NCBI RefSeq assembly: GCF_011927835.1
Contig: NZ_JAATJH010000001.1
Location: forward strand, 573,104 to 637,103
Direction: 5' to 3'
Source of the DNA: Neolewinella antarctica
GTDB lineage: Bacteria; Bacteroidota; Bacteroidia; Chitinophagales; Saprospiraceae
DNA length: 64,000 bases
In this document: piece by piece, positions 7,798-16,779 of the stretch
Numbering within the stretch: position 1 is the first letter of the stretch
Layout: every line of letters starts with the position of its first letter
The notes under the pieces: generated by a model
What the model saw: the letters and a program-made list of their open reading frames with translations, nothing else
Database searches by the model: none
What the model was told of the DNA's origin: nothing
Translations under genes and position numbers: made by a program

Positions 7798-10073
7798 AGA
7801 ATGCCCTGCCCTTCATTTTACTGGTCTTGCTCGTGGCCGCTTGCTCCCGCCCCACCGCAAGCGAAACAGCCTCCGAACCGCGCTTAAGCAGACAGGAGGT
7901 ACGCCGTGGCGCCATGCGGGCCTCGGTGTGGCGCTTCGTCTATTGCGTTGACAAGGGGGCGGACGCGACGGTACTACGAGTGCTCCTGCGGGAAATAGCC
8001 GCCACCCAGTCCCGGGGCAAACGAATTTCGGTAGTCAGTTGCGAAGACATGACGGCCGATAGCCTCGGCGCTGGCCCGACGATTATTTTCGGCACCCGCT
8101 TACCGGCGGGGCACACCGACGTGATCAATTTCTTACCCGATGGCGTAGCGTTCGACCGCAAAAAGTACCTGTTGCCCGGCGATGTCCTCTACGTACCCTA
8201 CTACGATAATCCGTGGAGCAACGGACAAACGGTGGCCGGTTTATACGTGGCCGACAGCGTAGCGAACCTTGTGGCCGCGCTACGCGAAAAAGGTGGCGAA
8301 ACTTGGGGGCAGCTTTTCCGCTCCCCGTGGGCCTTCGAACTGCACCGGGCGGGTGGCGACCGGATCTACGGTACTTTCAAGGACACGACGTGGTCCTTCG
8401 ACGACGCTGGGGAGATACACCTCCAAAACCTAGAAGCGCCAATTACGGTCAACGATGACGTCGTCGTGTACGCCTACGATGGTCCCCCAGCGGCACTCGA
8501 TGCGGGGCTGGTCACTGGCGCCGTCGCAATGACGTTGCGGGCCAGGGGCCAGTTGGGGATGGCCACTTGTGCGGAGCCGGCCGAGATCAGGCTTTACCCG
8601 AGCGTCGAGCGCCTCGGCCTACGCACCGATCGGATGGGGCCAGCCTTTTTTGATCAGGAAACGCAAATTCTCCACCTGTGCCCGGGCGCTTTTTCCGCCG
8701 CTGCGCTACTTTACGCGAGCGGAATCTGGGAAATGGCGCTGCGAGATTGCTCCGGTGGCTCGCTTCCCCGCACGGAACTGGACCTCACGGTCGCCTACGC
8801 CCAACTTATCGCCGACAAAACTCAACGGCAGGCGCAGGACTACCGGAATTCGGTGACGGCGTCGCAACGCTACGCAGCAATTACTGACTCGCCACAACCG
8901 GCCGACGAGGCGACCGGGGCGGCTTCGCGGATCATTCAGCAATTGGTTGCGCGGGCGCGGGTGCAGGGGATGACACCGGGCTTATCCTCATTAGAATTTT
9001 TGGCCGCAATTCAGTCCGATTCAGAAGATCAGCTGACCAACAGCTACGCCGAGCAACGCCGGCTAGGCAGTGCCCTACCCGCCCTCGTCCGCCGCCCCCT
9101 GCCGTCCGGCAAGCTCGCCGGCATGACGTTCGCCCACGAGGGCTACCGCGTACACAATGGCTACGGTGGCGGCAAGGTGGGCGCTTCGCTGGATAGCCTG
9201 GTGACCGGTTCGGTCAGTGCGGTGGCGGTGGTCCCCTACACCTTTCAGCGCGCCGCCGGCCAGCCCAAACCGTTCTTCATCCCCGCGAACGCCGGCTCGG
9301 AAAACGACGCCGCCACCACCCATTCCATCCGGCAAGCACGGCGGCGGGGTTTGTACGTCCTGCTCAAGCCGCAAATCTGGGTCGGCGGGGATTCCTGGCC
9401 GGGCGACATCGATTTTACCGAAGAGCGGGACTGGGCGGACTGGTTCGATTACTACGAATACTGGATTCTGCACTACGCCTTGCTGGCGGAACGAGAAAAA
9501 GTGGAAGGCTTGTGCCTAGGTACCGAGTTAGTCGAAGCGACCCTCAAACACCCCGATCGCTGGCGCGCCATCATCGCTAAAGTCCGTAAAGTCTACTCGG
9601 GCCACCTGACCTACGCCGCTAACTGGGGCGAAGAATTCGAGCGCCTCACCTTCTGGGACGACCTGGACGTCATCGGCCTTAACTCTTACTACCCGCTGTC
9701 GAAACTCGCTAACCCGAGCGATGAACAGCTACGCGCCGGAGCAAGGCAGTGGCTCGACGTGGCCACGACCATCGCCAAAAAACACCAAAAACCTTTGTGG
9801 CTAACGGAAGTCGGCTTCCGCTCGGTGACCAGCGCCTGGGTGAACCCCCACGCCGAAGCTGCCGACCGACCGGCCAGCGCGGCGACGCAACTCCGCTGTT
9901 ACCAAGCCTTACTCACGGAAGTAAGAGCTACTCCCGAACTGACGGGCATGTTTGTCTGGAAATGGCCCAGTTACCTCGGGTACGAAGGGGGAAGAAACAC
10001 CTCCGCCACCGGTTTCACGCCGGGCGGGAAACCGGCTTTCGACGAGCTTGGCCGCTTTTATAAAGAATGGTAG
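7794..10073 (+). CDS. Lipoprotein with unknown N-terminal half and GH113-like C-terminal domain
   Basis: A 759-residue lipoprotein (lipobox VAAC, Cys17). Residues about 430-755 match glycoside hydrolase family 113, a TIM-barrel family whose known members are beta-1,4-mannanases. Visible signatures are LLKPQIWVGGDSWPGD, GTELVE (candidate acid/base Glu578), YAANWGEEF, FWDDLDVIGLNSYYPL and TEVGFRS (candidate nucleophile Glu672). The N-terminal 380 residues, with several Cys and a Trp/Tyr-rich region, match nothing I know. A dispersed-repeat copy encodes LVARARVQG at residues 384-392, in the region joining the two halves. It is coupled to the phosphodiesterase by an ATGA overlap. A surface or periplasmic glycan-degrading role is likely; the substrate is unproven. 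Confidence 0.75.
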   Translation: MKNALPFILLVLLVAACSRPTASETASEPRLSRQEVRRGAMRASVWRFVYCVDKGADATVLRVLLREIAATQSRGKRISVVSCEDMTADSLGAGPTIIFGTRLPAGHTDVINFLPDGVAFDRKKYLLPGDVLYVPYYDNPWSNGQTVAGLYVADSVANLVAALREKGGETWGQLFRSPWAFELHRAGGDRIYGTFKDTTWSFDDAGEIHLQNLEAPITVNDDVVVYAYDGPPAALDAGLVTGAVAMTLRARGQLGMATCAEPAEIRLYPSVERLGLRTDRMGPAFFDQETQILHLCPGAFSAAALLYASGIWEMALRDCSGGSLPRTELDLTVAYAQLIADKTQRQAQDYRNSVTASQRYAAITDSPQPADEATGAASRIIQQLVARARVQGMTPGLSSLEFLAAIQSDSEDQLTNSYAEQRRLGSALPALVRRPLPSGKLAGMTFAHEGYRVHNGYGGGKVGASLDSLVTGSVSAVAVVPYTFQRAAGQPKPFFIPANAGSENDAATTHSIRQARRRGLYVLLKPQIWVGGDSWPGDIDFTEERDWADWFDYYEYWILHYALLAEREKVEGLCLGTELVEATLKHPDRWRAIIAKVRKVYSGHLTYAANWGEEFERLTFWDDLDVIGLNSYYPLSKLANPSDEQLRAGARQWLDVATTIAKKHQKPLWLTEVGFRSVTSAWVNPHAEAADRPASAATQLRCYQALLTEVRATPELTGMFVWKWPSYLGYEGGRNTSATGFTPGGKPAFDELGRFYKEW
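8949..8965 (-). repeat. Dispersed GC-rich repeat copy inside the GH113-like gene
   Basis: The plus strand reads GCGCGGGCGCGGGTGCA, in frame as ARARVQ, between the two halves of the protein. Confidence 0.6.
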
Positions 10074-10191
10074 ATTGTAAGGGTGCCAGGTTCAACCGCC
10101 AATCGAGCGGCTTTCCGGAAGGGCGGCACGAATTAGGTATATTGGCCCGTTCACAATCTATCCATTCCAAAATGGCCAAACTATCTATATT

Positions 10192-11580
10192 ATGTCCGGC
10201 AACTTCACTTTCGAGCTACTCTGTATTGACCCCGAAGACATTGTTAATCACGAAGCGCTCATCCGCGCCATCAGCTTCAGCGCGGCTATTTTTAACGGCA
10301 AGACGCCCATCATTACCCAAAACCAGGAAGGGGTCCCCTACATCAAAGGAGAAAACGGGCTTTTTGTCCGCGTCGTCCCCATCGACACGAGTAAGATAAT
10401 CACTGATCTAGTAGAGAGTGCTTTCATCGTCCGCGTCGAGAGCCGTTACTTTGAAGAGCTCGAACCCCTCCGGCAGCGCATGCTGCGGCACTTTCGCGAG
10501 ACGCTTAAATTTGCGCACATCAGGATTTTGCAGGACGATATTTCCAGCGAGATCGCCAACCAACTTTACCCCAAGATCAATGCCGTCGAGAACCTGCTGC
10601 GCCGCTACCTGATCAAGTTCTTCTTCCAACGCGTCGGCATCGCCTGGTGGGACGTGACGGCTACGCCAAAGATGATCGAGAAGGTACGGGGCCGGCAGCG
10701 GAACCGGTCCAATCAGTTCAGCCACTTCATCAACAGCGATATCGAATTCGCCGATTTCGACGACCTCGGCCTGCTGATCTACAAGCAATCTACCGGCTTC
10801 AACGACCCGGAGCGCGTGCTAGAGCTGCTCGACGAGATCGATAACATTGAAGACCTCCGCGAACTCAAAGAGAACCTGCAGGGCAACTACACCAAATACT
10901 TCAAGACCTTTTTCCGCGACAAAAATTTCGAAAAGCTCTGGAAGGAGATGTCCCGTATTCGCAACAAAGTGGCCCACCAGGCGACCTTTTTCCACAGCGA
11001 GCTGCTGAAGGGCAAGGAACTGTCCGGCGAATTGACCAAAATCATCATTGAAGCGGAGCAGCACATCGACGAAATCGTGCTGAGCCTCAAGGAGAAGAAG
11101 GCGATTCACCAGGCGGCCATCACGGTCGTTCAGGAGGAAGAAGAAGTTGCCGCCGAGCACGCGAGCTTAATTCAGGATCGCAACGTCAGCGTCCCCGTGC
11201 TGGAGGCCCTACCGGCCCACCCCGAGCAACCCAAACCAGGCTTCAGCAACCGGGTGAAACTGACCGGCCCCCGCATCATCGGTAAGATCAAGTTGGAGCA
11301 CAAGGTCAAGACCTACCACAACACGGCCGCGCCGGGCTACATCATCATCACCGAGGAAGAAATTCTCGATGAATTGCAAGTCGCCCGGGAACTCAGCTAC
11401 ACGGACTACATCGGTTTAAAATGGTTCGTAACCCAGTTTCTGAGTAATAAAGGCTTCGCCGTCGGCCCTACTTATTCACTGATCAATATCCTCATCGAGC
11501 AGACCGTCGTGGAGCTTTACGACATCGAAAACGCGGAAGGCCACAACATCAAAGCGGTGCGTTTCCCAATGAACAACTAG
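10192..11580 (+). CDS. HEPN-domain protein (Apea-like), possible RNase or RNA-binding
   Basis: A 462-residue soluble protein. Its mid-section carries RNKVAH (Arg257 to His262), the R-x4-H signature of HEPN domains, within a helical block running from about 100 to 310. HEPN proteins of this type often act as endoribonucleases in toxin or defence systems, though some only bind RNA or serve structural roles. The first 90 residues form a separate alpha/beta part. After a Pro-rich linker near 335-360, a C-terminal segment of about 75 residues (from ITEEEILDEL) looks like a winged helix. No antitoxin-like or nucleotidyltransferase partner is adjacent, and the next gene is a membrane permease 25 bases downstream. 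Function is open. Confidence 0.6.
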   Translation: MSGNFTFELLCIDPEDIVNHEALIRAISFSAAIFNGKTPIITQNQEGVPYIKGENGLFVRVVPIDTSKIITDLVESAFIVRVESRYFEELEPLRQRMLRHFRETLKFAHIRILQDDISSEIANQLYPKINAVENLLRRYLIKFFFQRVGIAWWDVTATPKMIEKVRGRQRNRSNQFSHFINSDIEFADFDDLGLLIYKQSTGFNDPERVLELLDEIDNIEDLRELKENLQGNYTKYFKTFFRDKNFEKLWKEMSRIRNKVAHQATFFHSELLKGKELSGELTKIIIEAEQHIDEIVLSLKEKKAIHQAAITVVQEEEEVAAEHASLIQDRNVSVPVLEALPAHPEQPKPGFSNRVKLTGPRIIGKIKLEHKVKTYHNTAAPGYIIITEEEILDELQVARELSYTDYIGLKWFVTQFLSNKGFAVGPTYSLINILIEQTVVELYDIENAEGHNIKAVRFPMNN

Positions 11581-11605
11581 GCGCGATTAAAGGTATGAGA
11601 CTACC

Positions 11606-12685
11606 ATGCCAATAATCCAATCCCGCGCCAATGAAGGTCGCATCCACCGCAACCTTTTCTTCATCATCGTAGCGGTCGTTACGGCGCTGTTCTTCAACAT
11701 GATCGGCCCCTTCGTGCTGACCGTGCTGTGGGCCGTCGTGCTGGCGATCATCTTTTATAAGCTTTACCGTTGGCTGCTCAAAATGTTTGGAGTCAAACGT
11801 AAGAGCATGGCGGCGGCGCTCACTTGCGTGCTGGTGCTACTCTTCGTAATCGTCCCCTTCATCCTGATTTGTTTGGCCCTGTTCAATCAGGTAACAGGTC
11901 TGTACGCTTCCATCCAGAACGGTGACGTCGACCCCAACGTTATTCTGGACTACGTCGACCGTGAGCTACCCAAGGTCGGAAGCACGCTGGAGACTTACGG
12001 CATCAACGTCGGCGACCTGCGGGAGAAACTGAACGGCTACGTTGCGCAGGCCGGGGAAGCCGTTGCGGCGCAGGCCCTCGCGGTGACGAGCAACATCATC
12101 AACATCTTCATTCAGTTCACGCTGATGCTTTACCTGCTGTTCTTCTTTTTAAAGGATGGCCGCACGATCGTCCGCAAGTCGATCGACACGGTGCCACTGG
12201 GCAACGTGCGGGAACGAACGCTGGTCCAACGCTTCACCCAGGTGAGCCGGGCGACGTTGAAAGGCACCGTTATCGTGGCCATTACGCAGGGAGCCATCGG
12301 CGGCATATTATTCTGGATCGTCGGCATTCCCGCACCCGTGCTCTGGGGCGTCGTAATGACCTTTTTGGCGCTGTTACCCATCGGCGGTAGCGCCATCGTT
12401 TGGGTGCCGGCGTCCATCATCTTGTTTATTCAGGGAGAGACCGCCAACGCGATCGTAGTCGTCGCGGTCGGTGCCCTGATTATCGGTCTGGTGGATAACT
12501 TGCTACGCCCCCTGCTCGTCGGGCGGGACACGGGCATGCCCGATTACTTGGTCCTGATTTCTACCCTCGGCGGTATCTCCATTTTTGGCCTGAGTGGGTT
12601 CGTGATCGGCCCCACCGTAGCGGCCCTGTTCGTTACCGTCTGGGAAATGATGGGTAGGGAATTCGGCGGCAAATCTAGCTGGTAG
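11606..12685 (+). CDS. AI-2E family transporter (PerM/YdiK-type permease)
   Basis: A 359-residue inner-membrane protein with the AI-2E/UPF0118 layout: two or three N-terminal helices, a soluble loop at about 105-160, and five C-terminal helices. It carries the family motifs LMLYLLFFFLKDG, GIPAPVLWGVVMTFLALLP and DNLLRPLLVGRDTGMPDYLVL. Members export small molecules: autoinducer-2 was the first claim, and others carry sodium or act in stress responses. The substrate here cannot be inferred. It begins 25 bases after the HEPN gene and is probably in the same transcript. Confidence 0.88.
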   Translation: MPIIQSRANEGRIHRNLFFIIVAVVTALFFNMIGPFVLTVLWAVVLAIIFYKLYRWLLKMFGVKRKSMAAALTCVLVLLFVIVPFILICLALFNQVTGLYASIQNGDVDPNVILDYVDRELPKVGSTLETYGINVGDLREKLNGYVAQAGEAVAAQALAVTSNIINIFIQFTLMLYLLFFFLKDGRTIVRKSIDTVPLGNVRERTLVQRFTQVSRATLKGTVIVAITQGAIGGILFWIVGIPAPVLWGVVMTFLALLPIGGSAIVWVPASIILFIQGETANAIVVVAVGALIIGLVDNLLRPLLVGRDTGMPDYLVLISTLGGISIFGLSGFVIGPTVAALFVTVWEMMGREFGGKSSW

Positions 12686-12705
12686 TGCGAGACGGTGGGT
12701 TAATT

Positions 12706-12868
12706 GGCGCGGTCGCGGGTGCATAGTTTTGGATGGAAAAAAGCAATGTATTTGGGGCATTGCGAATGATCACAAAACATAGTCCCGATGGCTTTCACCA
12801 GCCGCGTTGCCCACGGTACACCCCTGCTACCTTCTCCACCGAATCTCCCCGGCACCCGCGACCGCGCC
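12706..12868. repeat. Convergent pair of dispersed-repeat copies
   Basis: The plus strand reads GGCGCGGTCGCGGGTGCA at 12706-12723 and the inverse GCACCCGCGACCGCGCC at 12852-12868. The two are perfect complements over 17 bases and 128 bases apart. The 283-base gap between the AI-2E and S41 genes consists mainly of this pair and holds no coding frame I would support. Confidence 0.7.
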
Positions 12869-12944
12869 CGAGAATTTTAGCTTTCTTACTGACCTTTTTC
12901 TTCCGGGAGCGTTCGTACACCCGGAAGCCCCGGACCGGGGTGCG

Positions 12945-12952
12945 TATTTTTG
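12945..12952 (+). promoter_or_regulatory. -7 promoter element (TATTTTTG) of the S41 protease
   Basis: A perfect TAnnTTTG match ending 16 bases before the ATG at 12969, giving a leader of about ten bases. Confidence 0.55.
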
Positions 12953-12968
12953 TGACTAAGCCGCCGTT

Positions 12969-14606
12969 ATGCCCAAGACCAACCCTAAGATTTGGACCCC
13001 GCTTCTCCTCGCCGCCGTACTGGCTGCGGGACTCTTCCTGGGCTACCGATTGAATTATAACGGACCGCTCGTAGTAAACACCAGCGACGGCGAGGGCGGC
13101 CACGGCGGGGGCCGCGTCGAAGAGATTTTACGCTACGTGGACGCGCGCTACGTGGACGAAGTCGACGCCGAAAAACTCCACGAGGCAGCAATCACGGCCG
13201 TGCTGAAAGACCTCGACCCGCACAGCAGTTACATTCCCGCCCAGGAGCTGCAGGCGCTGAATGAATCCATGCAGGGAAATTTTGAGGGCATCGGCATTGA
13301 GTTCTTGGTCATTGACGACACCATCAACGTCGTCAGCGCGCTCCCCGGCGGCCCGAGCGAGACGGCCGGTATCTTGTCCGGCGACCAGATCGTGCTCGTC
13401 GGCGACAGTACGGTAACCGGCGTCTACGAAAACAACATCGACCCGGCCTCGCTGATGCGGGGTGAAAGCGGTACGGACGTGGAAATTACCGTCCGCCGAC
13501 CCGGCGTTTTCGCAGCCCGACCGTTCGTCATTACCCGCGCCCCGATCCCCATTTACAGCGTTGAAGCAGCCTACTTGCTGGAGCCGAAAACGGCCTACGT
13601 CCGCATCAACCGGTTTAGCCGGGACACCTACGACGAATTCGTGAAGGCCCTCGAAGAACAGCTCGAAAAGAAGGACGCGCACAACCTCGTGCTCGACCTG
13701 CGCGGCAACCCCGGCGGGTACCTGCAGGAGGCGACCAAGATGCTCAGTCAACTTTTCGTCGAGAAAAACTTGTTGCTCGTTTATACGGAAGGGCGTAGCT
13801 CCCGCCGGGCGGACTACAAGACTAACGGACGGGCATTCTACAACATTCAGCGGATTGCCGTGCTCGTCGACGGTGGCTCCGCCAGCGCGAGCGAGATCGT
13901 GGCAGGCGCCATCCAGGACCACGACCGGGGCATCATCGTCGGCCGCAGAACGTTCGGCAAGGGACTCGTGCAGGAGCAGTATCCACTCGGCGATTCCTCG
14001 GCGCTCCGCCTGACGATCGCGCGCTACTTTACGCCGTCCGGGCGCAGCATCCAACGACCTTACGACGACGGGGAAAAAGCCTACCGCGACGACCTCGGCC
14101 GTCGCTTTGAAAGCGGGGAATTGACGGGCTCGACCGACTACGCGCAGGACAGCAGTTTCCTCTACTACACCGACAACGGCCACTCCGTTTTCGGCGGTGG
14201 TGGCATCACGCCGGACTACTTCGTGCCGCTCGACACGAGCATGAACGACGAGAATTACTTGCGCGTCCGGCAGCAAATTCCGGCGTACCTGTTTGAGTAC
14301 CTACGCGCCAACCCCGCCGTTGGGGAGATTGCGGACGTCGACCAGTTCTCCAAGCAATTCAACGTGGACCTGGATGCCGTGCTCCCCGGACTGGTGAGCA
14401 GGGCGGCTAAAGAATACGGAGGTAGCGTCGGACCGATGTCCGATACTTTTCGTGCTGACTTACGCCACTACTTCAAGGCCCGGCTGGCCAAGCAACTTTA
14501 CGGCAATTCGGCTTATTTCCAGATTCTCAACGAGCGGGACGATATCGTGAGCGAGGCCCTGCGCCTCCTGTTGAGTAATGACCCGCTCGCGGAAGCCCGA
14601 CGGTAG
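12969..14606 (+). CDS. S41 family C-terminal processing peptidase (CtpA/Tsp-like)
   Basis: A 545-residue periplasmic protease anchored by one N-terminal membrane segment (residues 8-25, followed by a polar stretch). A PDZ domain at about 95-180 should recognise substrate C-termini. The catalytic core has the Ser/Lys dyad: Ser306 in GGSASASEI and Lys331 in TFGKGLVQ, with the usual 25-residue spacing and the conserved RGNPGGYLQEA. A C-terminal helical extension of about 130 residues follows the core, as in many Bacteroidota members. Such enzymes trim or degrade envelope proteins. It has its own promoter, just downstream of a repeat pair. Confidence 0.93.
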   Translation: MPKTNPKIWTPLLLAAVLAAGLFLGYRLNYNGPLVVNTSDGEGGHGGGRVEEILRYVDARYVDEVDAEKLHEAAITAVLKDLDPHSSYIPAQELQALNESMQGNFEGIGIEFLVIDDTINVVSALPGGPSETAGILSGDQIVLVGDSTVTGVYENNIDPASLMRGESGTDVEITVRRPGVFAARPFVITRAPIPIYSVEAAYLLEPKTAYVRINRFSRDTYDEFVKALEEQLEKKDAHNLVLDLRGNPGGYLQEATKMLSQLFVEKNLLLVYTEGRSSRRADYKTNGRAFYNIQRIAVLVDGGSASASEIVAGAIQDHDRGIIVGRRTFGKGLVQEQYPLGDSSALRLTIARYFTPSGRSIQRPYDDGEKAYRDDLGRRFESGELTGSTDYAQDSSFLYYTDNGHSVFGGGGITPDYFVPLDTSMNDENYLRVRQQIPAYLFEYLRANPAVGEIADVDQFSKQFNVDLDAVLPGLVSRAAKEYGGSVGPMSDTFRADLRHYFKARLAKQLYGNSAYFQILNERDDIVSEALRLLLSNDPLAEARR

Positions 14607-14682
14607 ATTGTGAGCATACGCTGCGGTAATCGGCAGCTGTTTGAACACTGGCCCGCCGACCAGTAATCTATTGAATTACGTA

Positions 14683-15888
14683 TTACTTCAGTTCACCTAA
14701 AGCCTTGGTAATCCGAGCAATGGCTTCCGTAAGTTGCTCCTCGGAAGCAGCGTAGCTAATGCGCAAGCAGTCGGGTGCGCCGAATGAACTGCCGCCCACC
14801 GTAGCGACGTGGGCGCTCGTAAGCAGGTATTCCGCTAGTTCGTCGGAGTCGTTGATGGTGGACCCACCGGCTGATTTACCGAAAAATGCACTGACGTCCG
14901 GGAAGAGGTAGAAAGCGCCCTGGGGGTGATTCACCTTTAAGCCTTCGATTTTCTTCAGCCCGCCGATAATCAGTTCGCGCCGTTTGGCGAAAGCGTCCTT
15001 CATGGCGTGGCTCGGCGCTAAGGAAGTCGTCAGTGCGTGGAGGCCGGCACGCTGGGCGATGCTGTTCGCTCCGGAGGTAGACTGCCCCTGCAGCTTGGTA
15101 CAGGCTTTGGCAATTTCGAGCGGTGCGCCCATGTAGCCGAGCCGCCAGCCCGTCATGGCGAAGCCCTTCGCGAAGCCGTTGACGGTGATGGTGCGGTCCT
15201 TAACCTCGGGGCAGGCACCGATGGAAGCGTGCTCGCCGGTAAAATTAATGAGTTCGTAGATTTCGTCGGAGACGACGTAGACGTCGGGAAAGCGCACCAG
15301 CATCCTGGCGATTGCACTCAGTTCGTCGCCCGTGTAGACGGAGCCCGTCGGGTTGCAGGGGCTGGAAAAAAGGATGAACTTGGTTTTGTCGGTGATCGCC
15401 GCCGCGATGGCATCGGCGCTGACCTTGTAATCATCCTCGATACCCGCGCCAACGGGGACGGGCGTGCCACCAGCCAGTTCGACGATGGCGGAGTAGCTAA
15501 CCCAAAATGGGGCCAGAATAATTACTTCGTCACCCTCGTTGAGCAGCGCGTGTGCGATGTTGAAAATAGATTGCTTAGCACCGTTCGACACAACGATTTG
15601 ATCGGCCGTGTAGTCCAGACCGTTTTCGTTCCTAAACTTGTCGGCGATGGCCTGACGTAATTCGGGGTACCCGGGCACGGGGGTGTACTTCGTGTAGCCC
15701 TCGTCCAGCGCAACTTTTGCCGCCTCCTTGATGTGTTCCGGCGTGTCGAAATCGGGCTCGCCGAGGCTCAGGGCAATGACGTCGTGGCCCTGGGCTTTTG
15801 CCTCACGCCCGAGGGCGGCCATTTTGAGGGTGGCGGACTCGGTCATGTTGAGCACGGTATCGGAAAGTGGAGATTTCGGGGTTGCCAT
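14683..15888 (-). CDS. PLP-dependent class I/II aminotransferase (aspartate aminotransferase-like)
   Basis: A 401-residue cytoplasmic enzyme of aminotransferase fold type I. Key features are SNGAKQSIFN (phosphate binding), SSPCNPTGSVY with the substrate-binding Asn, DEIYELI with the PLP-pyridine Asp and Tyr, NGFAKGFAMTGWRLGY with the PLP Lys241, and a C-terminal LRISYAAS with the carboxylate-binding Arg. The closest functional class is the aspartate aminotransferase of the Ib group, which moves amino groups between aspartate or related acids and 2-oxoglutarate. Exact specificity is not readable. A -7 element lies at 15924-15931. Confidence 0.92.
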   Translation of the reverse strand: MATPKSPLSDTVLNMTESATLKMAALGREAKAQGHDVIALSLGEPDFDTPEHIKEAAKVALDEGYTKYTPVPGYPELRQAIADKFRNENGLDYTADQIVVSNGAKQSIFNIAHALLNEGDEVIILAPFWVSYSAIVELAGGTPVPVGAGIEDDYKVSADAIAAAITDKTKFILFSSPCNPTGSVYTGDELSAIARMLVRFPDVYVVSDEIYELINFTGEHASIGACPEVKDRTITVNGFAKGFAMTGWRLGYMGAPLEIAKACTKLQGQSTSGANSIAQRAGLHALTTSLAPSHAMKDAFAKRRELIIGGLKKIEGLKVNHPQGAFYLFPDVSAFFGKSAGGSTINDSDELAEYLLTSAHVATVGGSSFGAPDCLRISYAASEEQLTEAIARITKALGELK

Positions 15889-15923
15889 TGGGTTAAGTTT
15901 TGCGGATAGTCTTAATAGTTTGG

Positions 15924-15931
15924 CGAAGGTA
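15924..15931 (-). promoter_or_regulatory. -7 promoter element (TACCTTCG) of the aminotransferase gene
   Basis: Minus-strand TACCTTCG, one mismatch from TAnnTTTG, 35 bases upstream of the ATG at 15888. Confidence 0.45.
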
Positions 15932-16000
15932 ATCTTCAGGGGGGGCGGGTGGGTGAAAATTTTATTGAAGAATTTCCGGTGGGTAAGTGGTGGTTGCGTA

Positions 16001-16047
16001 GTCTGGGGTCTGGGGTCTGGAGTCTGGAGTCTTTGGTCTGAGGTCCT
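16001..16047 (+). repeat. Heptamer tandem repeat (GTCTNNN)n
   Basis: Six consecutive 7-base units beginning GTCT: GTCTGGG twice, GTCTGGA twice, GTCTTTG and GTCTGAG, followed by a partial unit GTCCT. It lies upstream of the aminotransferase gene and just past the end of the next leftward gene. A second array of the same unit is at 39623-39652. Confidence 0.8.
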
Positions 16048-16079
16048 TACTCTTTTTTCTATATTCTTACCTCTTCCTC

Positions 16080-16613
16080 CTACCTACGTCCCGCGCCCGT
16101 AAAGTGATCTTTTTTATGGCGGAACAGAGTATTGAAGGAAGTCAAACTACCGTAGATGCGCGTGATGTACTGTTGCAGGTTAACCTTTTCCTCGTCGGTC
16201 ATGCTGCTCGCGTTAACGCGCTGCTCCATGACGCGGAGGCGGTCGCGGACCATCACGATCTTGTGGAAGAAATCATTAATGGGCATTTCTTTCGGGCTGA
16301 GGCTGGTATCTCCGGGCTGGAGGATGAGCTTACCGTCGTCCCACTTGTCACCCAGCTCGGTGGTCTCGTCGATGCCGTTATAGGTGCGTAGGATACGAAC
16401 GAGAGCTTGCTCGGCTTCGTTGAAACTGGCGACTTCCTCGGCGGGGATGGCTTCGATCGCTTCCAGTTCGGCGGATTCGCGGCCGACGGATTTGATGCCG
16501 TAGGTCATGAACGTGACGTCGTAGGCTGCTTTGTAGGTTTTGATGATAACACCGTCGCCGAAGGCTGCGTGACGGATGCGGGAGCCTACACCCAGGTTAT
16601 TTGTCTCGGTCAT
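16080..16613 (-). CDS. Conserved protein with UvrD-tail-like N-terminal module, unknown function
   Basis: A 177-residue soluble protein. Residues about 8-45 (VGSRIRHAAFGDGVII, then a beta-rich stretch) look like the small Tudor/SH3-like module at the C-terminus of UvrD/PcrA helicases, which typically reads G-x-x-V-x-H-x-x-F-G-x-G. The rest is mostly helical, with an acidic middle and a basic end (FRHKKDHFTG). This combination suggests a nucleic-acid or RNA-polymerase contact, but that is inference from the short module. It is flanked by a heptamer array downstream and stands alone. Confidence 0.6.
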   Translation of the reverse strand: MTETNNLGVGSRIRHAAFGDGVIIKTYKAAYDVTFMTYGIKSVGRESAELEAIEAIPAEEVASFNEAEQALVRILRTYNGIDETTELGDKWDDGKLILQPGDTSLSPKEMPINDFFHKIVMVRDRLRVMEQRVNASSMTDEEKVNLQQYITRIYGSLTSFNTLFRHKKDHFTGAGRR

Positions 16614-16779
16614 GTGTGAATTGGTTTGGGGTGGTAAGGATAAGGAACTTTGTGGGTTTATGGGTTAGTGAATCAGGCCATAATTTGTGTAAGGACTAGC
16701 CTCGTATCGCCCGTCAGCTTCGTACCCGCCACGCTTAGCTAGTCCAACACTCAGTCGGGACGACCGCGCTATCCTTTTA

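Noticed and set aside
10192-12685. HEPN gene and AI-2E permease as a toxin-antitoxin or defence pair
   Set aside because: The permease is an ordinary AI-2E family member with no antitoxin character, and no nuclease, kinase or nucleotidyltransferase partner is present.
13128-14276. 382-residue open frame antisense to the S41 protease
   Set aside because: High-GC shadow frame: low-complexity Val/Ala/Arg product, while the plus strand encodes a complete S41 enzyme.
16001-16047. Heptamer array as a possible CRISPR
   Set aside because: The units are 7 bases long with no spacers and no cas genes are nearby.
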